A stretch of DNA of 35,510 nucleotides from Cytophagales bacterium (GTDB lineage: Bacteria > Bacteroidota > Bacteroidia > Cytophagales > VRUD01): contig VRUD01000045.1 in assembly GCA_019456305.1 (NCBI GenBank), positions 1-35,510 of the forward strand, given 5' to 3'. How positions within the stretch are numbered: position 1 is the first letter of the stretch; each line of letters starts with the position of its first letter. Position numbers and translations under genes: made by a program. Below are positions 7,812 through 16,018 of the stretch, piece after piece. A model generated the notes under the pieces. The model was not told the DNA's origin. It did no database searches and was given only the letters and a program-made list of their open reading frames with translations.

Positions 7812-7958
7812 CTAAACCGCAAGCTCTATCTTTTCATTTCTTTGAAGATTATTAATCACTTCGTTACTTAACAGCTTCTTTTTAACAGAAGAATTAAGTT
7901 TATATTCTTGACTCTCAGATATCAAACTACTGTAAGGAATTTTTAAATATTTACTCAA
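7812..7958 (-). CDS. Possible 48-residue ORF (TTG start)
   Basis: A frame from TTG 7958, overlapping the stop of the large CotH gene, to TAG 7812-7814. It encodes a polar, lysine-rich peptide (SKYLKIPYSSLISES...). There is no recognisable family and the start is non-standard. It may be chance or a gene remnant; it fills the otherwise empty gap before the phosphatase gene. Confidence 0.2.
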   Translation of the reverse strand: MSKYLKIPYSSLISESQEYKLNSSVKKKLLSNEVINNLQRNEKIELAV

Positions 7959-10900
7959 ACACCAATTTACCCCTGTTCAAATATCCATCACCTGAAAATA
8001 CTTTATAAATATAAATACCTGACGGAAATTGATTTTGAATAATTATTTCCTCCTCTTTTATATTATCTCTACGAAAAACTTCTCTGCCGGTTATATCCAT
8101 TAATAAAAAAGTAAAAGTAGCAGCAGTTCCCTCCCCGCCTTTGGCGGGGTTCGGGACAAGCTTTTCAGGATTGATTTCCAGCACAAGATAATCCTGAACG
8201 GGATTAGGATAAACTGCAACCACATCGTCAACAAAGATATTATCTGATTCAGGCACGCTGGTAGTAGCACAAGGAATGAAAGCCGTGCCCGGTGATCCTC
8301 GATAACAACCGGCAAACCAGCTTGATGGATTATTCAAATCTACGGTAGGGTCTAAAAGTTCCAACGTCCATCCCAGGCCGTTTGGCTCATTGGGCCATGG
8401 TGGAGTGGTACCGTATGTTGCTGACAGATAAAGGTTCATTTGCTGATTGTATAGACGAAGTGGCTCCCCGTAAATGCTCAATCCAAAGTTAAAAGGTCCG
8501 ATGACATTGCTTACATTGGGAAACCGGTTAAAAAACTTAGCCGTATCGGCACAAAGCACCAAATATTCATCCGGGCTTAATATCGTACTATCTGGAATAA
8601 TAAAACTATTCTGCTCGTTGCCATCTTTGAAAACCCAGCCGGAGATATCCATTGCCTCGGTGCTATAGTTATGCAACTCAATCCAATCGCCTGGATTTGT
8701 CCCGGCAAAAGAGCGGTAATTGATCTCGCTGATAGTGACTCTCGGTGTATCCGGTGCGCCAAAGAAATAGGCGGTGAATACATCATTGGTATCAGGATTG
8801 AATGTTAAAGAAATATTATTATCAGGTGCAGGATACTTGATATTGGATTGCCAGAAAGAAAAGGTAAAACCCGGATTGGGAATGGCAGTAATGGTTATAG
8901 GGACACTGTCAAAGTAAATGCCCGCCCAGGGAAATTGCTCAATATCAACGGTATTGATCCTGATCTTTCCGGCATTGGGAGGATTGACATTCAGGGTAAC
9001 GGGAACTTGTTGTTTTAAGTTAAATACCTGTTGAATATGCTGCCTGGCAAAAATTTGCCTGTTATTATTATTTGAGATCAGGTCAGGAATATTAAAATTT
9101 ATCCAATCGTCATAACTTCCTCTTCCAGGGGTGCCAAATTCATATTCATAAAATCCCCCTCCCCATCTTTCAAATTGCCGGGGCATTTCGGCATCCAGCG
9201 TATCGCGAAACTGATAAACCAGTGTTGAAAAATATTGTGGAGTGAAAATAGTGTTTATCAGGTCGGCAGACCTGTTAATAAACGCATTTCTAAAACTGAG
9301 ATTTTCTAATAAAAGCTTGGCGAAAATCTCAGCATGAAAATCAAAAAAAAGGCCATTCTCAATGCAATACCATGGATTGCTGACGCTGTCACAGGCCTTG
9401 TCAATAGTCCACTGTAAACCGTTAAAAGAGGGAGGATTCCAATTAGAAAATCCAAAATCCAGGTCCCATAATATGTACCTCCATTTCGCACCGTCTTTCC
9501 TTTCCCTCCAGTACCTGACATTATTACCTAACCAGTCACCGTTGTTGGTATGAATTTCTACAGCGAAATAATCAATGAAATTGTCAATGTCGAGCCAGGA
9601 TTTTACGGTTTCATAATTTACAGAGTCATTAAGGTCATTTAAAAACATAAATATTAAAAATTCATACCATTTTTCCTGATCTCCTACCATCACCGCTCCA
9701 CCATATTCCAGCAGATCAATGCTATCCGGGTCTACACCGTGATTACTAGCAATGAAGTGCTCGTTAATTTTTTCCCGAATGTTATACACCCCCCAGTATT
9801 TGCCATTGAGATAAACAACGCAGGGTTGATAGGATTCCGCGTCAATATCGGTATTGGTAATAGCTAACTTTTGAATGATCGCATCTCTAAAATGTGGGAT
9901 ATTAAAATCGTTTCCGGCATTTCTGAGCACAAATTGCTTAAAGCTGTATATCTCCTTGTCAGGAAAAAGTTTGTAATTGATTCTTGAAACACCATAATCT
10001 TCCCTGGCAATGATCTTAAAGCTCTTTTGTGGGTTAGACCTCGACCAGTTGCCAAATATTTTCAGCCCCACATCCTGTTCAAAGCCCTGGCTGCGTTGTT
10101 TGTCATAATATTCAATATGAACAGGGATTTCTGTACGCTTCCAGAAGTTAGCATTGAAAAACGGAACTCCGTCTGCAGAATCTACATTAGGGCCTTTAAT
10201 ATAAATTCCCTTGATCGGATCCCAGAGATTTTCAGGATTGGTGGTGATGGATATTACAGGCAAGGTGGGCGATGTGGGATCGTTATGAAAATAAGTGTTT
10301 GATACGATATTGCTTGTGAGCAGTGTATCATGATAAGATCGTGCACGGATAACCATTGTTGAATCAATATTAATGGGGACTGTATAAGGGATGGAAGTGG
10401 AATCGGGGATGCTGCCATCAGTCGTGTACCGGGTATAAGCGCCCTGTATTGAGTTAGAGATGCTCAGTATCTGCACAGTAGAGTAAAAACCACCATCAAC
10501 AGAAAAGGACGGGTCTGCAACATAACCGGTAAATCCTGCAGAATTATTGTTTGTAGAATCTGGTGTTGGTTTTCCAAAAAACACCGTAGTTGAACTCCCA
10601 TCTGGTAAACGACCTATGGAATTGTCAATTTGCATGGTGTCAATGACTATTTGATCGAGAATTAAGCCCATTGAGTCGGATAAGGAGAGAATTTCTCCTG
10701 CCTGTTCTAATTTGAAATTGGTATGCATCCTCGCTACCCCGATATTAAACCATTGCGGAGTGGGATCATAATTGGCAGAATTATCTTTGATCGCTAATGA
10801 AAGAAAAGGTATGGCAGACAGGTCAGAGGAAAAAGGCCCTATGTTGTGTACCTGTATGGCTAAAACATTATTCCCATTAATGAATACTGACTCGTCAACA

Positions 10901-11610
10901 AAGTATGTTTCTGGCAGCCCACCGGAATACATTGCGGCTTCATGGTCTTCGAAAGCAGTGAAGTTAAAAGGCGTAGGAGTGCCGTTTTCTCCGATATTAG
11001 ACCTTGCTATTTCTACCCCATTGAGATAGGCAACAAAAGCATCATCGTAGTCAATATGCAAAACCGCGCTTGCAATCATACTTGTATCCACAATATTGAA
11101 CACGTTTCGCATATAAACCGAAATAACAGGAGGAATTAACAAAGTGCTGTCATCTCCATCACCATAACCAATGCCACCCTGTCCCTGCTGCCATGTGGAA
11201 TCATAGATAAAGAAAGAAGAAATACGCCAGGTGCTATCAGGTTCTGATGTGGGAACTGTATACCACCAGACATCATTTGGAAGTACTGCTGTTTCCCAGT
11301 GATCAAAAAACGTAACGCGATTTTTCCCGGAGGCAAAGAGCGTGAGATAATCATTCGGGCCAATTATTACGTCAGGGAATGTCCATTTATTTAATTGCCA
11401 TGTATTATCACTGATAATATACCCCTCCAGATTAACCGGGCTGCTATCTGTATTGTAAAGTTCTATCCAGTCGGTAGCTTCTCCATCTTCGTCAAAAATA
11501 GTGGTAGCATTGGCTGAGGATACTTCGTTTATGACAATTTGTGCTTTAAGCAATTTAAAATGCAATAACACTAAAAACAATACAATTACATATGTATTAG
11601 TTCGCTTCAT
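7951..11610 (-). CDS. CotH kinase family protein with lamin-tail domains and T9SS sorting tail
   Basis: 1219 residues, secreted. In order: Sec signal (1-23); lamin-tail domain (about 24-110, INEVSSAN...DWIELYN); a jelly-roll region; a chitobiase-type domain (about 370-440, YTTDGSIP); the CotH core (about 450-720) with GLKIFGNWSRSNPQKSFK, YWGVYNIREKINEHF, NNGDWLGNNVRYW and LWDLDFGF; an InlB-B-like repeat (about 880-940); a second lamin-tail domain (about 960-1070); and a type A T9SS sorting domain from VYPNP. CotH proteins are atypical secreted kinases, known to phosphorylate spore coat proteins in Bacillus. Here the tail predicts export by T9SS to the cell surface. A CCCCGCC palindrome inside the sorting domain adds PNPAKGGEG. 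Confidence 0.85.
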   Translation of the reverse strand: MKRTNTYVIVLFLVLLHFKLLKAQIVINEVSSANATTIFDEDGEATDWIELYNTDSSPVNLEGYIISDNTWQLNKWTFPDVIIGPNDYLTLFASGKNRVTFFDHWETAVLPNDVWWYTVPTSEPDSTWRISSFFIYDSTWQQGQGGIGYGDGDDSTLLIPPVISVYMRNVFNIVDTSMIASAVLHIDYDDAFVAYLNGVEIARSNIGENGTPTPFNFTAFEDHEAAMYSGGLPETYFVDESVFINGNNVLAIQVHNIGPFSSDLSAIPFLSLAIKDNSANYDPTPQWFNIGVARMHTNFKLEQAGEILSLSDSMGLILDQIVIDTMQIDNSIGRLPDGSSTTVFFGKPTPDSTNNNSAGFTGYVADPSFSVDGGFYSTVQILSISNSIQGAYTRYTTDGSIPDSTSIPYTVPINIDSTMVIRARSYHDTLLTSNIVSNTYFHNDPTSPTLPVISITTNPENLWDPIKGIYIKGPNVDSADGVPFFNANFWKRTEIPVHIEYYDKQRSQGFEQDVGLKIFGNWSRSNPQKSFKIIAREDYGVSRINYKLFPDKEIYSFKQFVLRNAGNDFNIPHFRDAIIQKLAITNTDIDAESYQPCVVYLNGKYWGVYNIREKINEHFIASNHGVDPDSIDLLEYGGAVMVGDQEKWYEFLIFMFLNDLNDSVNYETVKSWLDIDNFIDYFAVEIHTNNGDWLGNNVRYWRERKDGAKWRYILWDLDFGFSNWNPPSFNGLQWTIDKACDSVSNPWYCIENGLFFDFHAEIFAKLLLENLSFRNAFINRSADLINTIFTPQYFSTLVYQFRDTLDAEMPRQFERWGGGFYEYEFGTPGRGSYDDWINFNIPDLISNNNNRQIFARQHIQQVFNLKQQVPVTLNVNPPNAGKIRINTVDIEQFPWAGIYFDSVPITITAIPNPGFTFSFWQSNIKYPAPDNNISLTFNPDTNDVFTAYFFGAPDTPRVTISEINYRSFAGTNPGDWIELHNYSTEAMDISGWVFKDGNEQNSFIIPDSTILSPDEYLVLCADTAKFFNRFPNVSNVIGPFNFGLSIYGEPLRLYNQQMNLYLSATYGTTPPWPNEPNGLGWTLELLDPTVDLNNPSSWFAGCYRGSPGTAFIPCATTSVPESDNIFVDDVVAVYPNPVQDYLVLEINPEKLVPNPAKGGEGTAATFTFLLMDITGREVFRRDNIKEEEIIIQNQFPSGIYIYKVFSGDGYLNRGKLVFE
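8133..8149. repeat. In-frame palindrome CCCCGCC-ttt-GGCGGGG in the T9SS tail
   Basis: Seven-bp perfect arms, a unit of the CCCCGCCA/TGGCGGGG group. It encodes NPAKGGEG in the middle of the C-terminal sorting domain, between two strands that are adjacent in ordinary type A tails. Confidence 0.65.
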
Positions 11611-11625
11611 GATGCTTACAGGAGA

Positions 11626-11805
11626 TTAAAATAATCGGACTATTTTAGGGTGTTTGCCTTCATCAAAATGACATATGATAGCATCTTTGATCATATCTTT
11701 TAATTCAGGCACAGTATCAGCTTCTGTAAATATACTCTCACCCAGTGCTTTTGCTGCGTATCCACCTTCAGGGGATTCTTCTATAATAAAAATTATTTCG
11801 TTCAT
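11626..11805 (-). CDS. HicB-like antitoxin-family protein, orphan
   Basis: 59 residues from ATG 11805: MNEIIFIIEESPEGGYAAKA, then LGESIFTEADTVPEL and a C-terminal KIVRLF. This is the small HicB/DUF1902-type fold (beta strand, EGGY turn, helix), usually the antitoxin of a HicA RNase. No HicA-like double-stranded-RNA-binding fold is seen next to it; the upstream neighbour is a BRO/antirepressor fragment and the downstream neighbour the large CotH gene (15 nt away). It is likely a solitary regulator or a leftover of a toxin-antitoxin pair. The assignment rests on whole-length resemblance. Confidence 0.65.
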   Translation of the reverse strand: MNEIIFIIEESPEGGYAAKALGESIFTEADTVPELKDMIKDAIICHFDEGKHPKIVRLF

Positions 11806-11810
11806 ATTTC

Positions 11811-11995
11811 TTAATTTTTTGTTTTCAACAAATATAACGTATTTATTCTGATCATGTTTAGTTTTTGATTTATTCTTAATAGCCCTTCAGTATCTGTACA
11901 ATCTGTTTCGTATTTTTTACCATCAGATGCTTCTAATTGCAGTTGTACGATAATTTCGTACAACTGATAAAAGCCCTCATTAATGAGCTTTCTTT
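11811..11995 (-). pseudogene. BRO/phage-antirepressor-like gene fragment
   Basis: The minus frame contains LQLEASDGKKYETDCTDTEG followed by LLRI, matching the conserved block L(A)ADGKxYETDCANTEGxFRI of Bacteroidota Bro-N/antirepressor-type proteins. The usual continuation (IQSIPSPKAEPFKRWLA) is missing and the frame ends after about 20 unrelated residues. The N-terminal DNA-binding part is absent. It carries an 11-bp-arm palindrome at 11940-11966. It is best read as a decayed fragment; the 5' limit is uncertain. Confidence 0.5.
11940..11966. repeat. Perfect palindrome CAGTTGTACGA-taatt-TCGTACAACTG
   Basis: Eleven-bp perfect arms and a 5-nt loop inside the antirepressor remnant, just before the conserved block. 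It could be an inserted unit or a remnant operator. Confidence 0.6.
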
Positions 11996-12015
11996 TTAAA
12001 CAATAGATTAACCAT

Positions 12016-13704
12016 CTACATTTTAACCCATTTCCGCTGATAATTAACCCCATCAATATTTAATCGTACAATATAAATACCGGCAGCAAAATCACCGGAT
12101 CCAATATAAAATTTATGAGCACCGCTTGTCATTTCGGTTTTTCCGCCAAAGGCAAATCCACCTTTGGCGGAATTTACAATTACCTGCTTTCTGCCATACA
12201 AATCAACAACCGAAAGTTCAACAGGGGCGTTATCATTTAAATAAAAACTGATAAAAACATTGTCCCTTCCGGGATTGGGATAAACTTGAAACCTGAAACT
12301 TGAAACCTGAAACTTTTCCAGACCTGTTGCAACAATTACTGTATAGAAAGTATCAACAGAACAAGGATTTGAAGCAATCAGCATAACGTCTTTCGTTCCG
12401 GGTGTTGAATAAAGATGTCTTGGATTCTCTTCAGCGCTTGTTCCATTTACAGGGTCATCAAAATCCCAGAAATAACCTATGGCTCCGGTAGAAGTATTTA
12501 CAAATAACACCGAATCGGAAAGCGTATTGGGGTCAACCCAAAATCCTGCCTGCACATCTTCATATACCTTTACTTCAATACTTGCCAGCTCCCAGCAAGA
12601 AGATGTATCGCTTAAGTAAACACTATAGACGCTTGTAATATCAGGAGTGACTAAAATAGAGTTTGTTGTATCTCCTGTTGACCAAAGATGGGTAGTGCCG
12701 CCTGTTACTGTTAAAGCAATGGTATCTCCGGTACAAATGTTAGTATCGGGTGTAATGGTATATGAAATAGGGCTGCAATAAATACAACTACCGTCATCCT
12801 GGTTGGCTAATGGGTTGTAATTATTAGCTGTTGTATCGGTACATCCGTACATAACAAGTGGAACGTTCAGGATTTCAAAGTAACCAATTGTGTCAAACAT
12901 ATCTGTATGGGCAATTATGACAGGATGTCTTACATTCTTTACATAATAATGGTAATAATAGAGTGTATCCAAACCACCGGAATCGAAATTTCCATTTATG
13001 AAAACACTGTCATACTTATATTCAACATATTTTACTCTGAGCACGTTATTATAAAAGTTGAATGGAGTAGATAATGTGCCCCATCCGTCCACAACAATAT
13101 TTTTAAAAGTATGATAATATATATCTATGGCGGTAGCTCCAACAAAAAAATTAATTATACCAAGTGAGTATTCTGTTTCTGAATAGCCGTAGGTATATTG
13201 ATTTGAAAGCAGGGTATCCACAACAGATGGTAAATATTTTATATGAAGTGTGTCAACCTGGATGGTATCGGTAAAATAACCTATCCATGTCATACCATTT
13301 TTCCACCAGGCATTATTATCAGATGTGTAATAAATGTATTGTTCTAGATCTCCCGGAAAGTGCTGTGCAACATTTGTACCCGGATGCTCACCGGCAAATG
13401 GTGTTGTACCAGGGTCTGAATAATTAATTGTATCGGGATTGGTGGTACCTAAGTATTGCTCCGCAACCCAGTTAGGTATTACCCAAACATTGGAGAAATT
13501 ATATTCCTGACCTGCACCCGGCCCGCCCAGGTTGTTTATTACACCCTCAGCTACGGCATAATAACGGGTGAATGAAGAGCCGGGAACAGGAAAGTTATTG
13601 CTGTCAAGTGTAATTTGGGCAATGCCGGTGACCTGGAATAAAAACAGGTAAAAAAACATAAACCCCCACACTAAAACTCTGCAAAATGAAATTGATTTCA
13701 TCAT
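12016..13704 (-). CDS. Secreted PKD-domain protein with T9SS sorting tail
   Basis: 562 residues. A signal peptide (MMKSISFCRVLVWGFMFFYL...GIAQ) precedes a large unassigned beta-rich N-terminal part (about 30-285). Then come the Asp/Asn-rich calcium-type motif GCTDTTANNYNPLANQDDGS (about 286-306), an Ig-like region with LWSTGDTTNSILVTP (about 340-390), and a PKD-like domain (FWDFDDPVNGTS). The type A sorting tail (VYPNPGRDN) ends YQRKWVKM. It should be exported by T9SS and attached to the surface. Two repeats interrupt the C-terminal part in frame: a heptamer array giving KFQVSSFRFQV and a 12-bp-arm palindrome giving NSAKGGFAFGG. Function beyond surface display is unknown. Confidence 0.75.
   Translation of the reverse strand: MMKSISFCRVLVWGFMFFYLFLFQVTGIAQITLDSNNFPVPGSSFTRYYAVAEGVINNLGGPGAGQEYNFSNVWVIPNWVAEQYLGTTNPDTINYSDPGTTPFAGEHPGTNVAQHFPGDLEQYIYYTSDNNAWWKNGMTWIGYFTDTIQVDTLHIKYLPSVVDTLLSNQYTYGYSETEYSLGIINFFVGATAIDIYYHTFKNIVVDGWGTLSTPFNFYNNVLRVKYVEYKYDSVFINGNFDSGGLDTLYYYHYYVKNVRHPVIIAHTDMFDTIGYFEILNVPLVMYGCTDTTANNYNPLANQDDGSCIYCSPISYTITPDTNICTGDTIALTVTGGTTHLWSTGDTTNSILVTPDITSVYSVYLSDTSSCWELASIEVKVYEDVQAGFWVDPNTLSDSVLFVNTSTGAIGYFWDFDDPVNGTSAEENPRHLYSTPGTKDVMLIASNPCSVDTFYTVIVATGLEKFQVSSFRFQVYPNPGRDNVFISFYLNDNAPVELSVVDLYGRKQVIVNSAKGGFAFGGKTEMTSGAHKFYIGSGDFAAGIYIVRLNIDGVNYQRKWVKM
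12141..12172. repeat. In-frame palindrome TTCCGCCAAAGG-8-CCTTTGGCGGAA
   Basis: Perfect 12-bp arms around CAAATCCA, coding for SAKGGFAFGGK within the sorting domain of the PKD-domain protein. A member of the CCGCCA/TGGCGG family. Confidence 0.75.
12282..12316. repeat. Heptamer array (AAACTTG/AAACCTG), 5 units
   Basis: AAACTTG, AAACCTG, AAACTTG, AAACCTG, AAACTTT in exact 7-nt steps. It is in frame, coding KFQVSSFRFQV between the PKD region and the PNP motif of the sorting tail. Confidence 0.8.
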
Positions 13705-13716
13705 GGAAAGCGCTTA

Positions 13717-13909
13717 TTAAGACCTTTCTTTGTGCTGTGCTGCTTTGTTTTCGTCAATAGTATCTTTAATTGTAACTATCAGCATTATGGTCGCCATGGT
13801 AAGGATAATTACTCCCGTAATAATAACAAATATCATTTTTTTAAAAAGAATATATCCTAAAAAATTCTATTTCTATCTTTATTTTTCTGTCAATCGTTTC
13901 TTTGTCCAT
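13717..13909 (-). CDS. Small membrane protein split by a one-base shift
   Basis: Two frames abut. The first (ATG 13909 to TAA 13841-13843, 22 residues) opens MDKETIDRKIKIEIEFF. The second (ATG 13836 to TAA 13717-13719, 39 residues) opens MIFVIITGVIILTMATIMLI, one transmembrane helix, then a charged tail KDTIDENKAAQHKERS. They meet at CTTTTTAAAAAAATG; a single base less in the T run would fuse them into one roughly 62-residue one-helix protein. Spacing supports a real gene: the start lies 1 nt after the CotH stop at 13911 and the end 12 nt before the next gene. It is either a genuine frameshift, slippage, or a homopolymer error. No family recognised. Confidence 0.45.
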
Positions 13910-13910
13910 T

Positions 13911-15503
13911 TTATTGAATAATAACTTTCCCCGTTGCTAATATACGTCTTTTATCCATTAATTTGTAAAAATACAACCCGTCCGCCAAATTACCTCTATG
14001 AATTTTCACTTTATTCCCACTTACTTTTACTTGTTTCATTTTTCGTCCTGTTAAATCATACAACACAAAACTCAAATCTTTGAATTGCATCTTTGAGGGA
14101 TACTGAATAAAGATGGTTGTAAATGTGTTAAAGGGATTTGGGAAAATCGTAAATCCTAAATCATAAGTCGTAAATCCTGAATTGCCCACTACACAGCTAA
14201 TTTCATTAGATACATTATTAATCCTTTCTGCAATAAATGGTTTAAGCCCTGCAAGCTGTTTGTTGAGTCCAATGGATACTGCAAAATTGATATTATTTTC
14301 AAAATCCTGGTTGGTGTACAACTTATTGGTATCGGCATAGACAAGTGGTTTGATCCGGTTGTACAAACTATCAATAAGGTTGTATAAATATTGGGTAGTG
14401 AAGTCACCTTGCAGGTAACTACATATAGTATTTAAGTATTTTTCAGTGTAATAGCTATTTTGAAGCAAGCTATCAGTAAGCGGAACATTGTCAGTAAGCG
14501 GGAACGGAGGAGGGTCGGGCAAATAATAGACAGAGAGATTTTGCTTTTGGGCTACTGACATATTCCACCACCCCCCGCCAAATGCCGAATTTACATCCCA
14601 GGCAATCCAGTAGAATTTGTTGTCAAACGGGTTATCATAGAGATAGTAATTATTTGCTGCATATTCATAGACATCAAAATTGACAAAAAGATTATTAGCA
14701 GCCCATAAGCCGATATAGTGATCTGTGGCCAATACGGTTTCTAACAGATCCTGAAACTGCGCGTCAGGCGTGTTGTTGATAACATCACACAAATGAACCA
14801 GGTCAGACCAGTCGTTAATAGTCTCATTAGTCTTTAAATCAAAATTATCATAATAACCGGACTGGTTGCTGCCCTCCCATGCCAGGCTGGCGTTACCGTA
14901 TGTTGCTTTAAAAAGATTACCCGTATTATCACCGAATTTTGTATTCAGGAAGGTGGGATCCACTTGCTCTACAAGTGTGTAAAAACCCCAGTAAGCGCCA
15001 TTAATATATAATTCTGTGTATGTGCATCTGGGAGCAAACATACCCTGCCTGTTGAGAAAATCCAGAAAGATCTTTTCACGCATGAGTGTAGGGTCATTGT
15101 AGCCATTATGCAGGTTGATTTTTCTTAGCCCGTCAAAATTCTGACCCGGTATATACTGGTTGAAATCAATTTTAAAAGATACTTTCTTGCCGCCATTATT
15201 TACAACCTGGTAATAAGAAGAAAGCCCTTTGAGGCGTATCCCAACATAATTTAATTGCAACGCATCTAATTTTACATCAGCATTGAGATACTGTATATTA
15301 CCACCAGTCAGATAATTTTCGTGATAGATCTTTAGCGAATCCCACCAGTTAAGCTGGAGAAAAGTGATCTCTATTTTGTGGATGCTATCAGACGGGAAAA
15401 GATAATCACCGGGGATTTGTGCAAGTATCTCAACTTGAAAGTTGAAATATAAAATAGCAGGTGCAATTAATATAAGGGATCTTTGAGTTACCTTTTTAAA
15501 CAT
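13911..15503 (-). CDS. CotH kinase family protein with T9SS sorting tail
   Basis: 530 residues from ATG 15503 (MFKKVTQRS); a longer frame exists upstream but only with a TTG inside palindrome sequence. Signal peptide to about residue 29 (EILAQ). The CotH core includes VGIRLKGLSSY, RKINLHNGYNDPTLMREK, LYINGAYWGFYTLVEQVD and a late WIAWDVNSAFGG, the kinase-like active-site regions of CotH. A type A T9SS tail from FPNPFN follows; its lead-in TTYDLGFTI is coded by a heptamer array. It begins the long minus-strand train. A -7-like box (15617-15624) and a large hairpin (15521-15593) lie between promoter and start, so the leader RNA may be structured. Role: probable surface protein kinase; substrates unknown. 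Confidence 0.82.
   Translation of the reverse strand: MFKKVTQRSLILIAPAILYFNFQVEILAQIPGDYLFPSDSIHKIEITFLQLNWWDSLKIYHENYLTGGNIQYLNADVKLDALQLNYVGIRLKGLSSYYQVVNNGGKKVSFKIDFNQYIPGQNFDGLRKINLHNGYNDPTLMREKIFLDFLNRQGMFAPRCTYTELYINGAYWGFYTLVEQVDPTFLNTKFGDNTGNLFKATYGNASLAWEGSNQSGYYDNFDLKTNETINDWSDLVHLCDVINNTPDAQFQDLLETVLATDHYIGLWAANNLFVNFDVYEYAANNYYLYDNPFDNKFYWIAWDVNSAFGGGWWNMSVAQKQNLSVYYLPDPPPFPLTDNVPLTDSLLQNSYYTEKYLNTICSYLQGDFTTQYLYNLIDSLYNRIKPLVYADTNKLYTNQDFENNINFAVSIGLNKQLAGLKPFIAERINNVSNEISCVVGNSGFTTYDLGFTIFPNPFNTFTTIFIQYPSKMQFKDLSFVLYDLTGRKMKQVKVSGNKVKIHRGNLADGLYFYKLMDKRRILATGKVIIQ
14148..14182. repeat. Heptamer array (CGTAAAT/CCTAAAT), 5 units
   Basis: CGTAAAT, CCTAAAT, CATAAGT, CGTAAAT, CCTGAAT in exact 7-nt steps, in frame just before the PNP motif of the CotH sorting domain. 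It yields SGFTTYDLGFT. Confidence 0.75.
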
Positions 15504-15520
15504 AAGAAATTTATGCCACA

Positions 15521-15593
15521 AAAACAGTCGACAGTCGGCAGTCCACAGTCGGTCCCGAGTACTCGGGATGGACTGCCGACTGTCGACTGTTTT
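15521..15593. repeat. Nested palindrome: inverted heptamer arrays around CCCGAGTACTCGGG
   Basis: Arms 15521-15544 and 15570-15593 are perfect 24-nt inverted copies. The left arm is built of heptamers CAGTCGA, CAGTCGG, CAGTCCA, CAGTCGG (15525-15552) and the right arm of their mirror images. The centre 15553-15568 is TCCCGAGTACTCGGGA, the unit also seen at 709-728. It lies 18 nt before the CotH start in the probable 5' leader, where it would form a strong hairpin. Confidence 0.85.
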
Positions 15594-15616
15594 GTGTGAT
15601 TTTGTTTTTTTTGTTT

Positions 15617-15624
15617 CAAATGTA
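15617..15624 (-). promoter_or_regulatory. Possible Bacteroidota -7 box (TACATTTG)
   Basis: On the minus strand TACATTTG matches the TAnnTTTG consensus exactly, about 110 nt before the CotH start. A TTG lies upstream at a shorter distance than the usual 19-21 nt, so the -33 element is not convincing. It would drive the train from 15503 downwards. Confidence 0.4.
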
Positions 15625-15720
15625 CCTTAATTTCGCAACAAAAATATAAAAAAGGATATAAATACTACGTTACTACAAGACCTGCGATCATATTCTAAAA
15701 TTATTTTTCTATATTTACAA

Positions 15721-15849
15721 TTAATTACGCAAAGCCCTTGAAAAACTATTGACATTATGTACACCTTTAAAATCGAACAAAGTAATTATATCCACCTCTT
15801 TTTTGGGGGATATGTTTACCTTTTTTCGGAAAAGGTGAAGATATAACAT
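15721..15849 (-). CDS. Possible 42-residue ORF truncated at the island edge
   Basis: The frame from ATG 15849 reads MLYLHLFRKKVNISPKKEVD and ends FSRALRN. It looks protein-like (hydrophobic start, basic middle) but I do not recognise it. Its ATG lies inside the TATAACAT left end of palindrome F, so it may be the 3' remainder of a gene cut by arrival of the island. The surrounding 15625-16018 region otherwise holds only an ATATCC/GGATAT inverted pair (15787-15812), an ACCTTTT/AAAAGGT hairpin and palindrome F. Confidence 0.25.
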   Translation of the reverse strand: MLYLHLFRKKVNISPKKEVDIITLFDFKGVHNVNSFSRALRN

Positions 15850-15966
15850 AGTTGTGCGGCATACTAAAAAAGAGCCCAACGCACAAATAGCACATTTGGT
15901 TTTTGCCGACACACAAGCAAACCCTGAAAAAACCAAAAGAGCTATTTTTTAGCCAACGCTCGGTAG
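15842..15966 (+). repeat. attC-like palindrome F (20-bp arms, 23-nt loop) at the left island edge
   Basis: Begins TATAACAT, identical to the left end of palindrome D. A small hairpin GTTGTGCG/CGCACAA (15851-15886) precedes the main arms 15885-15904 and 15928-15947 (18 of 20 match). The loop carries ACACAAGCAAACCCTGAAAA, comparable to CCACAAGCCCTAAAA in palindrome C. The small-hairpin-plus-main-hairpin layout is the same as in C. It stands 53 nt before hsdM. Confidence 0.55.
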
Positions 15967-15984
15967 AAATGACAGAAGAAAAAG

Positions 15985-15992
15985 TAACTTTG
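15985..15992 (+). promoter_or_regulatory. Possible -7 box TAACTTTG for hsdM
   Basis: Exact TAnnTTTG match 26 nt before the hsdM ATG and just after palindrome F. The same octamer precedes the PIN gene after palindrome D. No good -33 TTG at the expected distance. Confidence 0.4.
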
Positions 15993-16018
15993 AAAACGAA
16001 TAAAGGAATCTAAAATAT

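Noticed and set aside
13730-13921. Plus-strand frame of 63 codons
   Set aside because: It is antisense to the small membrane gene, which fits the spacing and direction of its neighbours.
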